DNA from: Mesoflavibacter sp.
Lineage (GTDB): Bacteria; Pseudomonadota; Alphaproteobacteria; UBA8366; Aestuariispiraceae
Assembly: GCA_017792345.1 (NCBI GenBank)
Contig: CP051228.1
Location: 186,001 to 250,000, forward strand
Reading direction: 5' to 3'
Length of the DNA stretch: 64,000 bases
Made by a program: the position numbers and the translations under genes
Shown: in pieces, positions 30,955 through 40,458 of the stretch
Numbering within the stretch: position 1 is the first letter of the stretch
How the letters are laid out: the number at the start of each line of letters is the position of its first letter
The notes under the pieces: model-generated
Databases searched by the model: none
What the model saw: only the letters and a program-made list of their open reading frames with translations
Told to the model about the DNA's origin: nothing

Positions 30955-31443
30955 TTACGAGGACGAGGAATCCTCGCCGAACATGTGTTCCTGAAGGTAG
31001 TTCTGCAGGCCCGTGCTTTCGATCAGGGACTGTTGCGTCTCCAGCCAATCGATATGCTCTTCGGTATCGTCGAGGATCTTCTCGAAGATTTCCCGGCTGA
31101 CGAAATCGCGGGTTTCTTCGCAGATCGGAATGGCTTCCTTCAACGCAGCCTGGTTGGCCATTTCCAGCGCCATATCGCATTCGATCATTTCCGGAACGTT
31201 CTGACCGATCTTGAGGCGCCCCAAATCCTGAAGATTGGGAAGACCGTCCAGCGTCAGGATCCGCTCGATCAGATAGTCGGCATGTTTCATTTCGCCGATG
31301 GATTCTTCATAGACCTTATGGGCCAAGCGCTTGAATCCCCAGTCTTTCAACATGCGCGCATGCAGGAAATACTGATTGATCGCCGTCAGCTCGTTCTTAA
31401 GGATCGTGTTGAGTTGTTCGATGACGCGGGGGTTACCTTGCAT
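30955..31443 (-). CDS. bfr: Bacterioferritin
   Basis: 162-residue haem-containing ferritin for iron storage. The ferroxidase Glu/His ligands are in ILKNELTAINQYFLHARM and EESIGEMKHADYL; the Met of GEMKHAD is the haem-ligand position of Bfr, so this is Bfr and not plain ferritin. ATG 31443 (MQGNPRVIEQLN) is preferred: GAAGGG lies 9 bases upstream, whereas the ATG three codons earlier has no spacing to it. The C-terminus ends in a short Ser run. Confidence 0.95.
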   Translation of the reverse strand: MQGNPRVIEQLNTILKNELTAINQYFLHARMLKDWGFKRLAHKVYEESIGEMKHADYLIERILTLDGLPNLQDLGRLKIGQNVPEMIECDMALEMANQAALKEAIPICEETRDFVSREIFEKILDDTEEHIDWLETQQSLIESTGLQNYLQEHMFGEDSSSS

Positions 31444-31517
31444 CTTCGCCATCCCTTCGATTCTGTGATTGGTTGTGGACAATGTGACGGAACATCGTGC
31501 AAAAGTCCACTGATAAC

Positions 31518-31529
31518 GACTTGCAAGTC
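31518..31529. promoter_or_regulatory. Perfect palindrome upstream of bfr
   Basis: GACTTGCAAGTC is a 12-bp perfect palindrome in the AT-rich region 75 bp upstream of the bfr ATG. It could be an operator for an iron or redox regulator, but it matches no consensus I can name. Confidence 0.3.
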
Positions 31530-31559
31530 ATTGATTTTACACGCATTTTGCGCATAAGA

Positions 31560-32135
31560 CTAAGTCGCAATCACAGCACTGACCAGATAGTCGACGCGGC
31601 TTCCGTCGCGGCTAAGCGGTAGGCGCAGGGTCGACATGCGTTGATAGTCCGGAATGTCCCAATCCACCGGCCCGGACTGACGTCCGATTGCCGGTTCGCG
31701 CACAAGACGTTGGATAAAGGCCAGATCGAACTCGTTATAGTTCGTCGCGTCGATCCGCTCGCCATACTGCTGCTGCATGGTCTTCCCGGTCATTTCAAGC
31801 CGCGTCAGTTCGGCAACATGGGACCCCCAGAGGCGGTAACGCATTGCGCCACCCTCCGGATCCAGGAGTTCGCCCATGGTGATCCAGCCCCACCAGCCGC
31901 GGAAGTCTTCGAAGCCGATTTCGGATTTCAATGGCAATTTGCCGGGCGCAAGCTTCGCGGCCCAAATACGGACGAAATCCGCGTGCGCGCCGAATTCGCC
32001 GGGATCGGTGGTCAGGTCGAAAACCTCATAGAGCCAATCCTGCTCTTCGCACCAAATCAAAGACCTGACTTCCTTTCGATCCCTTGTGTTGTGTCGCCCT
32101 TGCCCATAGTCATAGCATGGTCTTGCCGCAGCCAT
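31560..32135 (-). CDS. PAS domain protein (PAS_5-like)
   Basis: 191-residue soluble protein resembling the PAS_5 family common in Rhodospirillales: a WAAKLAPGKLPLKSEI lead followed by GGAMRYRLWGSHVAELTRLEMTG, then YLVSAV at the end. No output domain is present, so it is a stand-alone sensor or adaptor of unknown role. The start is uncertain: ATG 32135 is the longest form, but TTG 32060 (MIWCEEQDWLYEVF) has AAGGAAG at good spacing. It is divergent from rpoH. Confidence 0.68.
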   Translation of the reverse strand: MAAARPCYDYGQGRHNTRDRKEVRSLIWCEEQDWLYEVFDLTTDPGEFGAHADFVRIWAAKLAPGKLPLKSEIGFEDFRGWWGWITMGELLDPEGGAMRYRLWGSHVAELTRLEMTGKTMQQQYGERIDATNYNEFDLAFIQRLVREPAIGRQSGPVDWDIPDYQRMSTLRLPLSRDGSRVDYLVSAVIAT

Positions 32136-32180
32136 AGTTCCGCCGCAATCCCATTTGACACTAGCAGAACAAAATTAGGG

Positions 32181-32197
32181 TGAATATGACATATTCA
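32181..32197. promoter_or_regulatory. Inverted repeat between the PAS gene and rpoH
   Basis: TGAATAT-GAC-ATATTCA is a perfect 7-bp dyad in an AT-rich stretch upstream of both divergent genes. A second, imperfect dyad (TTCCCTTCAC / GTGAATGGGAA) follows at about 32199-32224. Either could bind a regulator of rpoH or of the PAS gene. No consensus was recognised. Confidence 0.4.
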
Positions 32198-32250
32198 TTT
32201 CCCTTCACGACAAGGTGAATGGGAAAAGTTAGTCATCCGTGACGCCGTAT

Positions 32251-32279
32251 CTTGAATAGCAGGGTCCAAAACCCTATCT
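32251..32279 (+). promoter_or_regulatory. Heat-shock (sigma-32 type) promoter of rpoH
   Basis: CTTG at 32251 is followed after 18 bases by CCTATCT (32273-32279). This matches the alphaproteobacterial heat-shock promoter CTTG-N17/18-CYTAT-N-T, and CTTGAAT also matches the E. coli sigma-32 -35. It lies 58 bp before the rpoH ATG, implying that RpoH activates its own gene. Confidence 0.7.
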
Positions 32280-32336
32280 CTCGGATCGGTACCTGGGCTG
32301 GCGGATCGCGCGCCGGCATTGTTGGGGAGAGACATC

Positions 32337-33224
32337 ATGGCCAATACCGCAAATATTCCTGCGCTGACCCCGGAAGGCAATCTGCAGCGCTATCTCGACG
32401 AGATCCGCAAGTTCCCGATGCTGGAGCCGGATCAGGAATACATGCTGGCCAAGAGCTGGCGTGAGCACGAAGACCGTGACGCCGCCCATCAACTGGTCAC
32501 CAGTCATTTGCGTCTCGTGGCGAAGATCGCCATGGGCTACCGCGGATATGGCCTGCCCGTGGCAGAGCTGATCTCCGAAGGCAATGTCGGCATGATGCAG
32601 GCGGTGAAGCGCTTCGACCCGGAACGCGGCTTCCGCTTGGCGACCTATGCGATGTGGTGGATTCGCGCCGCGATCCAGGAATACATCCTGCATTCCTGGT
32701 CGCTGGTCAAAATGGGCACCACCGCCGCCCAGAAGAAGCTGTTCTTCAACCTGCGCAAGATCAAAGGCCGCCTGCAGGCACTGGAAGAAGGCGACCTGGC
32801 ACCGGAGACGGTGACGAAGATCGCCCAGGAACTGGACGTGCCGGAACATGACGTCGTGACCATGAACCGCCGGTTGGCGGGCGGGGACAATTCCCTGAAC
32901 GCGCCGCTGCGCGCCGATGGTGACGGCGAATGGCAGGATTGGCTGGAAGATGACAGTGACAGCCAGGAGACCGTACTGGCCGACAGCGAGGAACTGTCCA
33001 TGCGCCGTCAGATGTTGGCGCAGGCCATGACCAATCTGAACGACCGCGAACGGCATATCCTGACCGAACGGCGCCTGAAGGACGACCCCAAGACGCTGGA
33101 GGATCTGAGCCAGGAATACGGCATCAGCCGGGAACGGGTGCGCCAGATCGAAGTGCGGGCGTTTGAGAAACTGCAGCGGTCCATGCGCAACAAGGCAATG
33201 GAACAGAAGCTGCAGACGGCCTGA
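32337..33224 (+). CDS. rpoH: RNA polymerase heat-shock sigma factor RpoH
   Basis: 295-residue sigma-32. Region 2 contains LISEGNVGMMQAVKRFDPERGFRLATYAMWWIRAAI. The RpoH box QKKLFFNLRKIK is diagnostic, and region 4.2 has GISRERVRQIEVRAFEKL. ATG 32337 has GGGGAGAG at good spacing; an in-frame start at 32319 is less likely. A heat-shock promoter motif lies just upstream, and a hairpin terminator follows. Confidence 0.96.
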   Translation: MANTANIPALTPEGNLQRYLDEIRKFPMLEPDQEYMLAKSWREHEDRDAAHQLVTSHLRLVAKIAMGYRGYGLPVAELISEGNVGMMQAVKRFDPERGFRLATYAMWWIRAAIQEYILHSWSLVKMGTTAAQKKLFFNLRKIKGRLQALEEGDLAPETVTKIAQELDVPEHDVVTMNRRLAGGDNSLNAPLRADGDGEWQDWLEDDSDSQETVLADSEELSMRRQMLAQAMTNLNDRERHILTERRLKDDPKTLEDLSQEYGISRERVRQIEVRAFEKLQRSMRNKAMEQKLQTA

Positions 33225-33254
33225 TCCGGCATCCTTGCGAACTGCAACGAGTTA

Positions 33255-33293
33255 AACGGGCGGTTGGTCCAGCGGACTAGCCGCCCGTTCCCG
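33255..33293 (+). terminator. Terminator after rpoH
   Basis: AACGGGCGG pairs with CCGCCCGTT, extended inward by GGTCC/GGACT pairing, and is followed by CCCGTTTT. It overlaps the last codon and stop of the convergent membrane-protein gene, so it may act in both directions. Confidence 0.7.
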
Positions 33294-33975
33294 TTTTGCC
33301 GTCCATAGCACCGTAATCGCCATTGTCTACGCCATGGCCGTTCCCGTTGCCATTCATCGCGTCGGGATCGTCTTCATCTTCGCCGCCGGTCGGTCCGGCC
33401 TCGACCACCGCCAGTTCGTCCAGGGGCGCCGACTTGCGCACGTCCATGCCCCATTCCTTTTCCAGGTCTTTCTGACCTTCCTTGATCGATTTGCGACGCA
33501 TATCGAGCGACAGGTCCAGATAACGGAGCACCATGCCTGGAACGACGAAATGGATGCCCCAGCCGACGCCGGCGGCGCCCAGCATGATGATCCAATTCAT
33601 CGGGTCGCCCAGAAGCTCGAAAGTCGACGTCAAGGACACATCCCCGCCCCACAATTCGAATGCGATGATCAGCGCGCCGGCCAAGTTGGTCCATGCCACC
33701 GTCTTTGTCGCATAGCGGCGGGGATGCGTGTCGATCAGATGGGCCACGCCCGTCGGCAACATGCCGACGGCCAGCAGGATCACCGTCTCATAGAAGAACA
33801 GGCAGATCAGGCAGGAGAACGCCATGATGATGGTGTAATACCCGGCCGAGCGCTTCTTCTTGGCGCCCCCGCCCTTGTTCTTCCCATTATCGCGGTTGAC
33901 GGGGGCCGTCGCGGGTTGCGGCGCGCGGGCGGAGCCGATCTCGTCGACCAGTTGATTGTCCGGGGAACGCGCCAT
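33277..33975 (-). CDS. Three-helix membrane protein linked to the pseudokinase
   Basis: 232 residues of no family I recognise. A charged, Lys/Gly-rich cytoplasmic N-terminus (about 1-42) precedes three likely helices: YYTIIMAFSCLICLFFYETV with VILLAVGMLPTGVAHLI, TVAWTNLAGALIIAFELW, and WIIMLGAAGVGWGIHFVVPG. Then comes a basic amphipathic stretch (LDMRRKSIKEGQKDLEKEWG) and an acidic Gly/Asn-rich tail. It lies 36 bp downstream of the pseudokinase gene on the same strand, so a shared operon and physical partnership are plausible. Confidence 0.6.
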   Translation of the reverse strand: MARSPDNQLVDEIGSARAPQPATAPVNRDNGKNKGGGAKKKRSAGYYTIIMAFSCLICLFFYETVILLAVGMLPTGVAHLIDTHPRRYATKTVAWTNLAGALIIAFELWGGDVSLTSTFELLGDPMNWIIMLGAAGVGWGIHFVVPGMVLRYLDLSLDMRRKSIKEGQKDLEKEWGMDVRKSAPLDELAVVEAGPTGGEDEDDPDAMNGNGNGHGVDNGDYGAMDGKTGTGG

Positions 33976-34011
33976 CTTACCTGACCATCTCCATCCGCTG
34001 ATCCTACCCGA

Positions 34012-36042
34012 CTAGAAGAAAGTCGCGAAACCGGCAAGCGCCACCGTCGCGACGCAGCCCAAGAGCGCCGCCGCGCCCGCCAGCTGGCCGCCGAGCTCTT
34101 CCGCCAGCCTGCCCTTGTTATTGATGTCATGCATCAAATTGATCAGATCGCGCGTCGATTTCGCATAGTCCATGCAGGCCTTGTCGAAGGCGGTCTGATC
34201 TTTCGAGACCTCCTGCGTGTCGTCGATAATATCCAACAGGTCCTTGAGCCGGCCCGATTTCGCGACCTTGCGCAGGCGGGACCTTACCGATTTTCGGCGC
34301 TCGCGGCTGTGGAACCGTTCGACCGCCGGCTCCAGCAGGGCGGCGCTGAAGGCGCAGAGATGCGGGAAGGTGACATTCCGGTGCAACGCATCCTGCAAGT
34401 TGGACAGGATCCGAACCTGGGCGATCCGCCCCTCCTCCTCGTCGGCGGCGCGGTCGATATCGCGCAACTCGCCGCCGATCGCTCGCTTGAAGTTGGTGCC
34501 CAGGAAGGCGGCGATATGACGATCAATCAACCGCTGGGGCCGGTCGTCCGACGCGCAAAGCCGCTCCAATGCCGGCATCAGATGTTCGATGGTCGCGACA
34601 AAATCCCGCTCAAACAGGGGCGACAGGCAGGGCAGTCCGCCGTTCATTTCATAAACTACCCGCTCCATGCCGAAACCCAGTCCGGTCTGGTTCAGGATCG
34701 GCTTCACCTTGTCGAGCCTGTTCATCTGGCGGATATGCGACGGTTCCATCCCGCGCTGCTGGTCCAGCCAGAAATTGACCAAGCCGAAGGAAACAACCTG
34801 ACCAAAGAGCTGCCGCGCCTGTGCATCATCCGCGAACGCGCCGATCAGGCTCGAAATCCCTTCCAAAGTCGCCGAAAAGTCGCGCAATCGGATCGGCCCA
34901 TCCGGATCCAGCGCGATCAGGACACGCGCAACAAGCCGGTCCTGATTGTCGTTGCCGATGGACTTGGCCAGGTTCACCGCCTCAACCCTGTCGTCTTCCC
35001 CCAGGGACCGCCGCAACCAAGTATCCAACGCACCGGAATTCACCAGAACGATCGCCTGGTCCCAATTCCTGTGCATGACATGGGCTATTTCGCGCGATGT
35101 CGTAAGGTCCATTCCCGCGATTGTCAGCGCCCGCGATCCCTTGGTCGGCATCGCCTGCTGTTTCGGCGACAGGCGCCGACCGTTCAGCCATAGCGACAGT
35201 TCTTCCACCGTCCAGCGCTCGTCCGGATGGTCGTTCAGAAGCCCCCGCAACGGCTCCATCATGGTCAAAGACACACGGTGGTTCTGCACCATCGCGGCAT
35301 AGGACCCGACATTCAGTTTCAGGCGGATGATTTCGTCGTCGGACTTGCCGATCAGCGGGCTTTGCCCGGTCAGGAGCGCCAGGATCGTCACCCCAACGGC
35401 ATAGAGATCGTTTTCCGGCCCGCCCTCACCGCGCCCAGCGGCGGAGGCAAGCGAGCATTCCAATGTTTCGTAGACGATGGGACTGGTCACCCCCGCCGGG
35501 GCCGAGAAGCACTCGCCAATCAGAATTTCACGCTGCTCGTCGTTCATCCAGAACAGATTGTCCGGCCGGATCATGCGGTGATGCGTTCCAAGAGCATGCA
35601 TTTCCCGAAGGATCTGACAGATCGGCTCGATGAAATGGCGGGTGACGCGCTCCTCCTGCATCGGGGCCGTCATGGTCTCGAGACTCGCCATGACCCGTTT
35701 GCCGACGGGCCGTTCCAAAATGACGACCGGACAGCGGCGTCCCTCGGGCGGCCAGTCGACAACGTCCCAGTCCAAAGCCCGGATCAGATTGCGGTGATCG
35801 ATGCGGCGCAGGACGCTGACCACGTCGAAACGCGGCGGCAGCTTCGGGTCACAGACCAAAGCATAGAGGTTGCGCTTGGAATCGCGCTTATGAGAGCAGG
35901 AATAGGCAACCGCGGGCTGGGAATCGAAATCCGGCAACGGTTTCCCGGAATCGATCTCGTAACGGTCCTTGACGTCGACGATGCGCGCGGTCGACATCGT
36001 CGGTTCCGCACCGCCTCCGCCACCACTGACCTTAAGGGCCAT
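34012..36042 (-). CDS. Tail-anchored protein-kinase-like protein (predicted pseudokinase)
   Basis: 676 residues. About 45-310 has a protein-kinase fold: HHRMIRPDNLFW aligns with HRDLKPDN, GPENDLYAVGVTILALLTG with the F-helix, and DERWTVEEL with the late-lobe Arg motif. The catalytic Asp is Met157, the DFG Asp is Gly176 (LIGECFS), the beta-3 Lys is Val63 (YALVCD), and no Gly-rich loop is seen, so catalysis is unlikely. Residues 310-650 are helical and unrecognised. The C-terminus is one helix (LAGAAALLGCVATVALAGFA), a tail anchor. GGGGAG precedes the ATG. Confidence 0.75.
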   Translation of the reverse strand: MALKVSGGGGGAEPTMSTARIVDVKDRYEIDSGKPLPDFDSQPAVAYSCSHKRDSKRNLYALVCDPKLPPRFDVVSVLRRIDHRNLIRALDWDVVDWPPEGRRCPVVILERPVGKRVMASLETMTAPMQEERVTRHFIEPICQILREMHALGTHHRMIRPDNLFWMNDEQREILIGECFSAPAGVTSPIVYETLECSLASAAGRGEGGPENDLYAVGVTILALLTGQSPLIGKSDDEIIRLKLNVGSYAAMVQNHRVSLTMMEPLRGLLNDHPDERWTVEELSLWLNGRRLSPKQQAMPTKGSRALTIAGMDLTTSREIAHVMHRNWDQAIVLVNSGALDTWLRRSLGEDDRVEAVNLAKSIGNDNQDRLVARVLIALDPDGPIRLRDFSATLEGISSLIGAFADDAQARQLFGQVVSFGLVNFWLDQQRGMEPSHIRQMNRLDKVKPILNQTGLGFGMERVVYEMNGGLPCLSPLFERDFVATIEHLMPALERLCASDDRPQRLIDRHIAAFLGTNFKRAIGGELRDIDRAADEEEGRIAQVRILSNLQDALHRNVTFPHLCAFSAALLEPAVERFHSRERRKSVRSRLRKVAKSGRLKDLLDIIDDTQEVSKDQTAFDKACMDYAKSTRDLINLMHDINNKGRLAEELGGQLAGAAALLGCVATVALAGFATFF

Positions 36043-36154
36043 TTTCCGGTCGTCTCCCCGTTGTGTGGCAGCCTAGGCCAACAGCGTCGCACGTATCACG
36101 ATTCGACGCCAATCAAAGGGACTGGGAATGACCGGAAAAGCGCCGCGCGTTGCT

Positions 36155-37447
<1,293 letters not shown>

Positions 37448-37458
37448 CGTTCAGGTCC

Positions 37459-38619
37459 TCAAAGTTCGTCCAGGGCCGTGGGGCCATCCCCGCGCGCCGG
37501 ATCGAAAACATGACTGCAGCCCAGGCGGCGCGCCTCGGCCTGAATATCCGCCACCGGGGTCAGCGCCGCCAGTGTGCACCAGCCGTCCGCGCGAAGCGCC
37601 GCAGCCGCCTTGGGAGGCAGGCCATAGGGCAGAAATACCGTGTCGCCCTCCCCGGACTCCGGCACGGCCCGCAGCACGGAATCGAGATAGAGTGAGAACC
37701 CGCTGGACGGTTCGCCGTCGCCCTGGCCGGCATGGTACCGCCCGCCACGGCCCAGCTCTCCCCGCACGCCTTTCGAAAACAGCGTGAAGCTGAGGCCGGT
37801 CTGATATTCGAAGCCGCGATGTTCGACCGGATCGACGGTCACGCTCAGATCCGGTGCTGCGGCATCCAGCAGTTCCAGAACCCGCGCCAGACGCTCCCGT
37901 TCCGCGACTGCCGCCGGCGGCAGTTCAATGCCGTTCAAGGTATCGAGCGCACGGCGCGCCGGACCGCAGGCATCCAGCAGTGCACCCAGCCGTTGCGCCG
38001 CCTGGCCGCCCAGCGCCGCGACATCGTGAGCGTCTTTGCGGTCGAGCGCGACACGCGCCGACCGGCGTTCTTCCCGCGACAGTCCCAGCGCGTCACAAAC
38101 GGCCGGCACGACGGTCGGCAGGCTGATATCCACCGAGAGATCGGCGGCACCGACGGCGGACAGCGCATCAACGGCAACTTCGATCAATTCCGCATCGGCT
38201 TCCGGCGAATCGGCGCCGATCAATTCGCACCCGGCCTGAGTGATCTGGCGTTCCGGTCGAAGCTGCGAACCGCGGACACGCAAGACCGGTCCGGCATAGC
38301 AAAGACGCAACGGGCGCGGCGCGCGGACCAGCCGGGACGTGGCGATACGGGCGACCTGCCCCGTCATGTCGGCGCGCACCCCCATCATCCGCTGGGACAC
38401 CGGATCCATCAGGCGGAAGGTATGCGGGGCCGTCGCCGCACCCGCGCCGTCCAGCAGGCTGTCTTCAAATTCGACCAGCGGCGGATCAACCCGACGATAA
38501 GCCGATGCCCGGAAACGGTCGATCAGGCCGCGCATCACGGTTGCCTCGCGTGTCGCCTCCGGGGGGAGGACGTCACGCAATCCGTCCGGTAGCAGCGTCT
38601 TGGAAGGGCCGTCGGTCAT
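37459..38619 (-). CDS. hisZ: ATP phosphoribosyltransferase regulatory subunit HisZ
   Basis: 386-residue HisS-like protein that partners a short HisG in the first step of histidine synthesis. LLPDGLRDVLPPEA begins the catalytic-like domain, RADMTGQVARIA and GCELIGADSPEADAE are class-II-synthetase-derived motifs, and GRGGRYHAG lies near the end. The C-terminal anticodon-binding domain of HisS is absent and the histidyl-tRNA motifs are degenerate, which separates it from HisS. ATG 38619 is chosen; the longer in-frame extension runs into the neighbouring gene. hisG is not in the window. Confidence 0.9.
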   Translation of the reverse strand: MTDGPSKTLLPDGLRDVLPPEATREATVMRGLIDRFRASAYRRVDPPLVEFEDSLLDGAGAATAPHTFRLMDPVSQRMMGVRADMTGQVARIATSRLVRAPRPLRLCYAGPVLRVRGSQLRPERQITQAGCELIGADSPEADAELIEVAVDALSAVGAADLSVDISLPTVVPAVCDALGLSREERRSARVALDRKDAHDVAALGGQAAQRLGALLDACGPARRALDTLNGIELPPAAVAERERLARVLELLDAAAPDLSVTVDPVEHRGFEYQTGLSFTLFSKGVRGELGRGGRYHAGQGDGEPSSGFSLYLDSVLRAVPESGEGDTVFLPYGLPPKAAAALRADGWCTLAALTPVADIQAEARRLGCSHVFDPARGDGPTALDEL

Positions 38620-38749
38620 GGTTGCTGGGGTCGCCTGCGGGAAATGCGAATGAAACGCCGGTTTGGTAGCGGTTTTACCGGTCCAGGGCAAGCAGCGGAA
38701 CTCGCGACAGGTAGCCGCGCCCGGCCTCGCCGCACGGCGCGGCATGCGA

Positions 38750-40348
38750 TCAGTCCGCCGCCGCCTCCACCCTGTTCCGACCGCCTTCCTTGGCGGCCCG
38801 CAGGGCATGGTCTGCGCGTTCGTAAAGACTGTTCGGCGTATCGCCGTCCCGGCGCAGAGCCGTCCCGAAACTGGCGGTCACCGTTACGGTCTGACCGTTC
38901 CAATCGAGGGACAATTCCTCGATCTCCCGACGGGCGCGCTCAGCGATCTGCGCCAGCGCCCCGCCGCCGCCCTCCGCGATCAACAGACCGAATTCCTCGC
39001 CCCCCATACGCGCGGCGACATCGGACGGGCGTACGATGTCGTGCAAACAGGCCCCAACGGCCTGCAGCGCCGCATCCCCAGCCGGATGTCCCATCGTGTC
39101 GTTCAATCTCTTGAAGCGGTCCAGGTCGAGGAGGATCAAGCCTGGCGCGCCACCGCTGCGTTCGGCGCGCCCCAATTCACGCTCCACGACAGCGAAGAAG
39201 CTACGGCGGTTTTCCAGGCCGGTCAGCGGATCGGTCAGGGCCATGCGCTCCAGTTTCGCCTGGGCAGCGCGGCGTTGCGCGACCTCCCGGCGCAGGCGCA
39301 ACGCCATGAACCCGATTGCCGCCGCCATCCCCGCGAACAGGACTGTACCTCCGATGCCCCCCAGAACCGCCGGCCGCACCCAGGCAGGCAGAGACGCCAA
39401 GGGCCGATACAAGAAGGCGTCGATATCGACAGACCCCTCCAGCATCCCGGCCCGCGCGAAGATGTCTGCCATATGCCGCCAGCGCCCCGGATTGCTGTGC
39501 CCGATTTCGACGATCGCCGGCAGGATCAGTTTCCGCGTTTCCGCCGCCTCGAACAGCAGATGCGCCCGGCTTTGATCGCGGCTGTAGTCGCTGAGGATCA
39601 GATCGACCAGTTCTTCCGGATGCGCCATCGCGTAATCCCAGCCCTTCAAGCTGGCCGTCCGGAAGGCCTCCACCATGGCGCGGTCGTCGTCCAGCAGCGC
39701 TTCACTGGTGAATAGCGTATCGCCGTAGAAATCGATGCCGCCGGACCGTGGCGTTATGATGTTGTACGGAATGCCCAACTCCCGAAGCGCGTAGGGCTCG
39801 TCGGTGACATAGGCCGACATGCCTGCGACCCGGCCGTCCAGCAAGGGGGCGATGGTATGGCTATGCGGCCGGCGGTTCAGCGCGTCACCATCCAGGCCTT
39901 CGTCCTGCATGAAGACCAGCAATTCCGCGCCATGGGATTCGATCATCAACGGTTGCCCGGCCAGCGACTGGACATTGTCGAAGCCCCGGGACTGCAAAGT
40001 GACGAGGGCGAAGGGCGAATGCTGAAAGATCGGCGCCAGAACGACGACCGGCTGCCCCTTGGACCGAGCGACGACCAAGTCGCTGGAACTGACACCGAAA
40101 TGGGCGCGGCCTTCAATCACCGCCTCGACAGGATCGACCTCGCCCTGGGCCGGCCGGATCGAAACCTCCAGACCCGCCTCTCGGTAATAGCCCTGCTCTA
40201 CCGCGGCGTAATAGCCCGCGAACTGGAACTGATGGTGCCATTGCAATTGCAGGACGACGGGACGTAGGGTTTCCGCGCCCGCTGTGGCGGCGCACGCTGC
40301 CGACAGCACCAGCAGAAGCGCAACGAACCCGATCCGAAACCGCGACAA
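38750..40348 (-). CDS. Diguanylate cyclase with NMT1/ABC-substrate-binding-like sensor
   Basis: 532 residues. A signal segment (IGFVALLLVLSAACAATAGA) precedes a periplasmic NMT1/THI5-type domain (LQLQWHHQFQFAGYYAAVEQGYY; about 28-305), a TM helix (AVLGGIGGTVLFAGMAAAIGF), a short linker and a GGDEF domain with LTDPLTGLENRR and the active-site GGEEF. An RxxD inhibitory site (RPSD) lies five residues before GGEEF, implying product inhibition. The start is TTG 40348, supported by GGGAGAG eight bases upstream. The sensor probably binds a pyrimidine- or amine-like small molecule; the ligand is unknown. Confidence 0.9.
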   Translation of the reverse strand: MSRFRIGFVALLLVLSAACAATAGAETLRPVVLQLQWHHQFQFAGYYAAVEQGYYREAGLEVSIRPAQGEVDPVEAVIEGRAHFGVSSSDLVVARSKGQPVVVLAPIFQHSPFALVTLQSRGFDNVQSLAGQPLMIESHGAELLVFMQDEGLDGDALNRRPHSHTIAPLLDGRVAGMSAYVTDEPYALRELGIPYNIITPRSGGIDFYGDTLFTSEALLDDDRAMVEAFRTASLKGWDYAMAHPEELVDLILSDYSRDQSRAHLLFEAAETRKLILPAIVEIGHSNPGRWRHMADIFARAGMLEGSVDIDAFLYRPLASLPAWVRPAVLGGIGGTVLFAGMAAAIGFMALRLRREVAQRRAAQAKLERMALTDPLTGLENRRSFFAVVERELGRAERSGGAPGLILLDLDRFKRLNDTMGHPAGDAALQAVGACLHDIVRPSDVAARMGGEEFGLLIAEGGGGALAQIAERARREIEELSLDWNGQTVTVTASFGTALRRDGDTPNSLYERADHALRAAKEGGRNRVEAAAD

Positions 40349-40458
40349 GACGACCGCTCTCCCTCGACTGACCCGAAGGTAGTCTAATGAGAGCGAGATA
40401 TATTGCTAACCGAAAGTGTCCTGCGGACCGTTTTTGCCCGAGATCGGCCGGTGACGGA

